Source: Lycium barbarum (taxonomy: Eukaryota > Streptophyta > Magnoliopsida > Solanales > Solanaceae). From it: 64,000 nt of DNA. The notes beneath the pieces were generated by a model. It had not been told where the DNA came from. It saw nothing but the letters and a program-made list of their open reading frames with translations, and did no database searches. The translations under genes were made by a program, and so were the position numbers. The DNA is taken from assembly GCF_019175385.1 (NCBI RefSeq), contig NC_083339.1, positions 28,177,637 to 28,241,636 of the forward strand, given 5' to 3'. This document shows, piece by piece, positions 59,426 through 64,000 of this stretch; position 1 is the first letter of the stretch; each line of letters opens with the position of its first letter.

Positions 59426-60770
59426 TCACCTCAAAGTACACTCTGAATCAATCATGGCCTCTTTGGCCTCACCCTTCAGAACCCTATCTCGAATCTTGCT
59501 CAATTGAGCATCCTCAAACTGATGAGTCCTAATCTGATCTAATAAGGATGATCTCGCCTCTACACAAGTCAAAACTCTGCCTGGGGCTAAAATATCAAGA
59601 CAAACGAAACTATTGGCCAGAGTTTGAACCTCCATGGCCAACGGACGCTCGGAAACAATCAATCGAGTTAAACTCCCCATACTCACTGCCTTGCGACTCA
59701 AGGCATCAGCAACAACATTGGCTTTCCCTGGATGATAAAGAATAGAGATGTCATAGTCCTTTAGGAGCTCTATCTATTGGTGCTGCCTGGAATTAAGATC
59801 CCTCTAGGTAAACACATGCTGAAGGCTACGGTGATCGGTGAAAACCTCACAATGGACACCATACAAGTAATGCCTCCAAATCATCAAAGCAAAGACCACA
59901 GCTAACAACTCCAAATCATGGGTAGGGTAATTCTTCTCATGGATCTTAAACTGGCGGGAAGCATAGGCTATAAGTCCACCCTCCTGCATCAAAACAACAC
60001 CAAACCCATACGGGATGCATCACAATAGATCGCAAAATCCTTACCCTCTACGAGTAATGCTAGAATCGAGCTGAAGTCAAAGAGGTCTTGGGTTTTTAAA
60101 AGCTCTCCTCACAATCATCAGACCACAAGAAGGGAACATCCTTCTGAGTCAATCTGGTCAAAGACGAAGAAATAGAAGAAAATCCCTTCACAAATCGGCA
60201 GTAGTAGTGGGCCTCACCCAATCTCTCACAATCTCTATCTTCTGAGGATCCACTATGATCCCATTTTTAGACACAACGTGGCCCAAGAACGCCACAGATT
60301 CCAACCAAAACTCACACTTTGATAACTTAGAAAAAAGCTATTCTTCTTCAACAACCCAAGTACAGTGCGAAGATGACTCTCATGCTCCTCTCTACTCTTG
60401 GAATACACCAAGAAATCTTCAACAAACACAATCACAAAAGAATCAAGGAATGGCCTAAAGATGCTATTCATCAAAGTCATGAATGCAGCTGGGGCATTAG
60501 TAAGCCCAAATGACATCACTAGAAACTCATAATGTCCATATCTCGTCCGAAAGGCTATCTTCGAAATATCCTCAGCCCTGATCCTCAGCTGGTGGTAGCC
60601 TGATCGCAAGTCAATCTTTGAAAACACTGGAGCACCCTGAAGCTGGTCAAATAAATCATCAATACGAGGCATGGGACACTTGTTCCAAATAGTAACCTTG
60701 TTCAGCTGGCGATAATCAATACACATCCTCATAGATCCATTTTTCTTCTTCACAAACAACACAGGAGCAC
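59426..60770 (-). pseudogene. Chromovirus A RT-RNase H and integrase start, broken
   Basis: RT begins with [20 protein letters not shown], continues with [13 protein letters not shown] and [11 protein letters not shown]; the catalytic YVDD box reads FVED ([12 protein letters not shown]), one Asp changed to Glu. RNase H shows YCDASRMG at about 60020, [10 protein letters not shown] and FTDHRSLQ. A frameshift near 60330 and several stops break it. Integrase zinc part 59701-59426 follows. Confidence 0.85.
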
Positions 60771-60771
60771 C

Positions 60772-61879
60772 CTAAGGGAAGACACTCGGTCTAATGAACC
60801 TTTTGCTCAATAAATCCTGCAACTGCTCCTTAAGCTCTCTCAACTCGGTCGGTGGCATCCGATATGGCGAAATATAAATAGGGCGAGTGCTCGAATCTAA
60901 GTCAATATAGAAGTCAATGTCGCGATTGGGTGGCATACCCAGCAAATCAGTCGGGAATACCTCCGCGAACTCGCTCACAATAGGAATGGACTCAAGAGCT
61001 GGAAATGCAATAGTAGTGTCACGCACATGAGCCAGATAAGCTAAACACCCCTTGTTGACTAATTTCTTCGCATGAAAAAGGGAAATGATCTTCTTCGGAG
61101 TGGGGCTAGGAGTACCCCTCCGCTCAAGTTTAGGAATACCCAGCATGGCTAACGTGAATGTCTTAGCATGATAGTCCAAGATCGCATGATAAGGAGAAAG
61201 CTAGGTCATACCCAAGATAATATCAAAGTCCACCATATCAAGAATTATCAAATCTACCCAAGTGTCATACCCTATAAAAGTAACCAAACACGAACGATAA
61301 ACTCAATCAACCACAACAGAATCTCCGACCGGAGTTGACATGTGAACAAGTATAGGTATACTATTACAAGGCAAATCCCAACGATTGGCATGATTTGCAG
61401 ACACATATGAATAAGTGAATCCAGGATCAAATAACACAGAAGCTACTCTATGTCGGACAGAACGATACTTGAGATAATAGCATCTGAGGCCTCTGCCTCG
61501 GGTCTACCCAGGAATGAGTAACACTGGGCCCCACCACATCTAGACTGAGATCCACCTCTCCAACTCTAGAGGAAGCTTTCAAATTTGAATGTACAGGACA
61601 CTCAGAATATGGCTGATATGGCCTAGAAGACTGGCCGGCACCCCTCGAACTAGAACCACCATAACTCCCAATCTTCTCTACCTCTTCTCACCACTCTCTC
61701 CAAATGCCTGGGCCTTAGCGGCCTCGACTAAAGAAGTATGCTCAATGATGGATTGGAAGGAAGCCCCCATAGCCTCTATCTAAAGGCATGGAATCTGAAG
61801 AGAACCGACGAGCCCATCAACAAAGCGCCGAATCCGATCAGGCTCAGTAGGAATCAAAGGGCCTAAATAACGGGCCAGA
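60772..61879 (-). pseudogene. Chromovirus A gag C-terminal part and protease, broken
   Basis: The gag end (EPDRIRRFVDGLVGSLQIP) is at about 61850-61790. The protease part reads VASVLFDPGFTYSYVS near 61440-61400 (DPG-F where related elements usually have DPGS), then the linker to RT with PPNRDIDFYIDLDSSTRPIY and YRMPPTELRELKEQL. Stops lie at about 61310 and 61203. The upstream gag lies beyond 61880, outside the window. Confidence 0.78.
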
Positions 61880-62521
61880 TGTTGACACCTAATTTTTGAC
61901 CTCCCATAATTTATTTTATTTTCTCAAAGTACTTGAATATTAAATGGGGTAATATATGTTTTCTTTTAGAAAATCAAGATGATTTTATAAACTATGCAGA
62001 TAATATTTTACCTTTATTGTTGTGTAAAGTAATTTCTATAATAAATCATTTGAAAATTATTTCACAGTAATTAATGATGCATTTCACTAATTTCAACCAG
62101 AAAATAGTGTAAAATAGTTATTTATTTAATTGTGCAATCATCAGAAATTAATCAGCAAAAATTTACCCCATTTTTATCCAAGGAAATTGATTGATTGAGG
62201 CAAATAATCATTTTTACCCCCAAAATTTTATTTTTGCATACTCCATTATTGTGGACGATTCTCAAACTAATTATAATTGATTTAGATGAATTAATTATGA
62301 TTACATTTGTAAATTGCCTATTATGTGTTTAATTACGGCTACACTTGAAATAATCAATTAGTTAGCCAAATGGGGCCACAATTCAAAAATAGCAAATTCA
62401 TGCTTTAGTTCAATTAAGGCCATCCCTGTAAATTTAATATTTTTTGTGAAAATCAGTCATTTTTTTAAATTAATTGGTTGTTTAGTTTCAATTTAACAGC
62501 AAATCAATCTCTTAAATTGTC

Positions 62522-62553
<32 letters not shown>

Positions 62554-64000
62554 ACCTACTAATTCTTTCCTTTTTGTTCTGTTGCGTTAGTGTGTGTATA
62601 TATATATCTATATACAATATACACATATTTGGGCTGCCCATTTCAAAAGGATCGAGTCCAGCCCAACAAAGGCCAGACCCGTCCCAAGTCCCAAATAAGA
62701 GAAAGGATCCCCTTTGCCATTTTTAACACCCAAACGACCCTTTAGGCGCCTCTCTTCCCTCCCCATTTCCCAAACCCTAGCGCCGCCCCTCTTCTCTTTC
62801 TCTCTCTTCGCATCATCAGTGCCATTTTTGGCAAAATTGCAGATGTACGGTGCTTTTCCAAGTCTGGTGTAGCCAGATTGAGCAAAGCATTAAATGCTCC
62901 CACTCGTTTTTGCATACCTCCACCCAAACACGGTATTATCCCTCTATTTTCTTCACCTTTTTTACATTTCAGCAGTAATATATCTGCAAGTCTTTAATTA
63001 TTTTTGGTTGTTTGTGGTTTGAATGGACGAATCTCATTGGTTCAAGAAGAACTGAATTGATCGATCATTTGAGGGAAAAATCCGACCCTCCGTGCTTTAT
63101 TTTTACTTGAATCGTGGCCATTGAGGCCTGAATCGAGACTTGGTATGCAAAATTCGCACCTTGTCCCACATCGGCGAAAATTGGGATTTTCACTTCAATT
63201 TGGGGTTATAAATAGAACCCATAGATTACATTATTGAACAAGCTTGAACACCCTTGATTGAGTATTCTGATATATTCACTCGAGTTACTCGAAATACCTA
63301 ATTTTAGAGCATTTTAGCTTTAGAATTTTAAGAGTTTGAATTATTTAATTGTAAAAGTTTTATTTGTTGTTCTTGTGTGGAGTTGTGGTTGGTTTTGATC
63401 GGGGAAACAAGCTCTCCAAGTCCAATTCTCCACCAGGCTGCACTGAAAAAATGTAATACTCTATTCCCTTTTATATTTTTTTCTCTTTTCTGCAGTTTTA
63501 TGTGCTTTGTGCTCTGTTGTTTTTGATTAATTTTGCCTTATCAAGCCCATCTTTAGATTAGTTCAGTTAGGTGCTTAGTATTTAGGCTTTGTTTAGTTTA
63601 GTGACCATGCTTAGTCTAGTTTAACCTAGTTTAACCTTATTACTTGCTTGGCATAGCATTCATGGCTTGACTAGCACAGTTATCATGATTCAGTTAAGCT
63701 TCAGTTTGTTTACCCTGTTCTAAGTATGATGTTAATTTCTTATTTAATCTAGTGGACATATTAGTGAGAGGCCAATCTCCGGCTGCTGTGTTAAGCTGTG
63801 GTAGCCACTATATTTGAAAGCAGTGTTGATTTCTCTTTCTCTGTCTAGTTTATTTGCTAGGTGTCTGAATGTAGGGTCAGTCCTCTCCCATCTTCAATAC
63901 TCATCTTTTTTATAGTCATTACAGTGTGCATATCCTGTTTTGTGTGCTCAGTTTGGTATCTTCATATGAGATGGGAAGTGTATATTCTGTTCTTCTATTT
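61880..64000 (+). repeat. Third Ogre-type LTR, 5' portion, leaves the window
   Basis: Starts TGTTGACACCTAATTTTT after CCAGA and matches the solo LTR at 52708 onward for at least 400 bases. It is inserted in chromovirus A gag. Whether this is a full element or another solo LTR cannot be told. It contains T-runs at 62521-62549. Confidence 0.88.
63160..63250 (+). promoter_or_regulatory. Likely core promoter of the third LTR
   Basis: GTCCCACATCGG (about 63164) is followed about 40 bases later by TATAAATA at 63207-63214. This spacing suits a pol II core promoter; a start site would be expected near 63240. Confidence 0.6.

Larger units (their letters stand above)
50686..61879 (-). mobile_element. 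Older chromovirus A (Tekay/Del type), minus strand, hit by three Ogre-type elements
   Basis: Gag end, protease, RT, RNase H and integrase/chromodomain lie at 61879-58066 on the minus strand. The start of its 3' LTR is at 58067-58049 and continues at 52707-50686 beyond a solo LTR. The junction GGTAACGACCCGCTTGG|TCGTTATAG is restored when the solo LTR and one CCAAG copy are ignored. The 5' LTR and gag start are to the right of 61880, outside the window. Multiple stops. Confidence 0.85.

Overview
This window is transposon-packed plant nuclear DNA, probably from a Solanaceae genome (inferred from the look of the Ogre/Tat, Tekay/Del, Helitron and pararetrovirus families; species not identified). 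No intact host gene was found. Almost everything is mobile DNA nested in mobile DNA, and nearly every coding region is broken by stops or frameshifts.

The frame of the window is one giant Ty3/gypsy element of the Ogre/Tat lineage on the + strand. It runs from before base 1 to 50685. Its 5' LTR (cut by the window start) lies at 1-4416 plus 19304-19738, its PBS at 19741, its coding region from 20071 to 41157, a tandem-repeat-bearing 3' UTR follows to 43567, and its 3' LTR is 43578-50685. I estimate the LTR at about 5.9 kb without later insertions. Because both LTR copies are visible, each acts as the empty-site control for the other. The comparison shows a 462-bp Mutator-type MITE (3515-3976) and a 14.9-kb composite Helitron (4417-19303) in the 5' LTR, and a deleted copia fragment (45179-46683) in the 3' LTR.

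The Helitron is the most unusual object. It contains two related Helitron units head to tail, and the second carries a nearly genome-length endogenous pararetrovirus (7938 to about 15200, minus strand). The viral order is movement protein, capsid, zinc knuckle, protease, reverse transcriptase/RNase H, then a separate second ORF and a promoter/poly(A) region, which fits Florendovirus-like Caulimoviridae. There is no integrase. The virus is heavily frameshifted and is described as a relic. A 1.2-kb solo LTR (17249-18448) lies in the same Helitron.

Inside the Ogre gag is a young Tekay/Del-type chromovirus (25479-36071) with GTATG target duplications, very similar LTRs, tRNA-Met PBS and polypurine tract. 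Its internal region is mostly non-coding: only the integrase end is recognisable, and it holds a 117-bp 5S rRNA-like sequence.

The right quarter (50686-61879) is an older chromovirus on the minus strand. It was hit by the main Ogre, by a solo Ogre-type LTR (52708-58048, CCAAG duplications) and by a third Ogre-type LTR starting at 61880 and leaving the window. The inferred order of events is: minus-strand chromovirus first, then the Ogre-type insertions, then MITE, Helitron, copia and plus-strand Tekay insertions into the main Ogre. Identities are by-eye estimates, not alignments.
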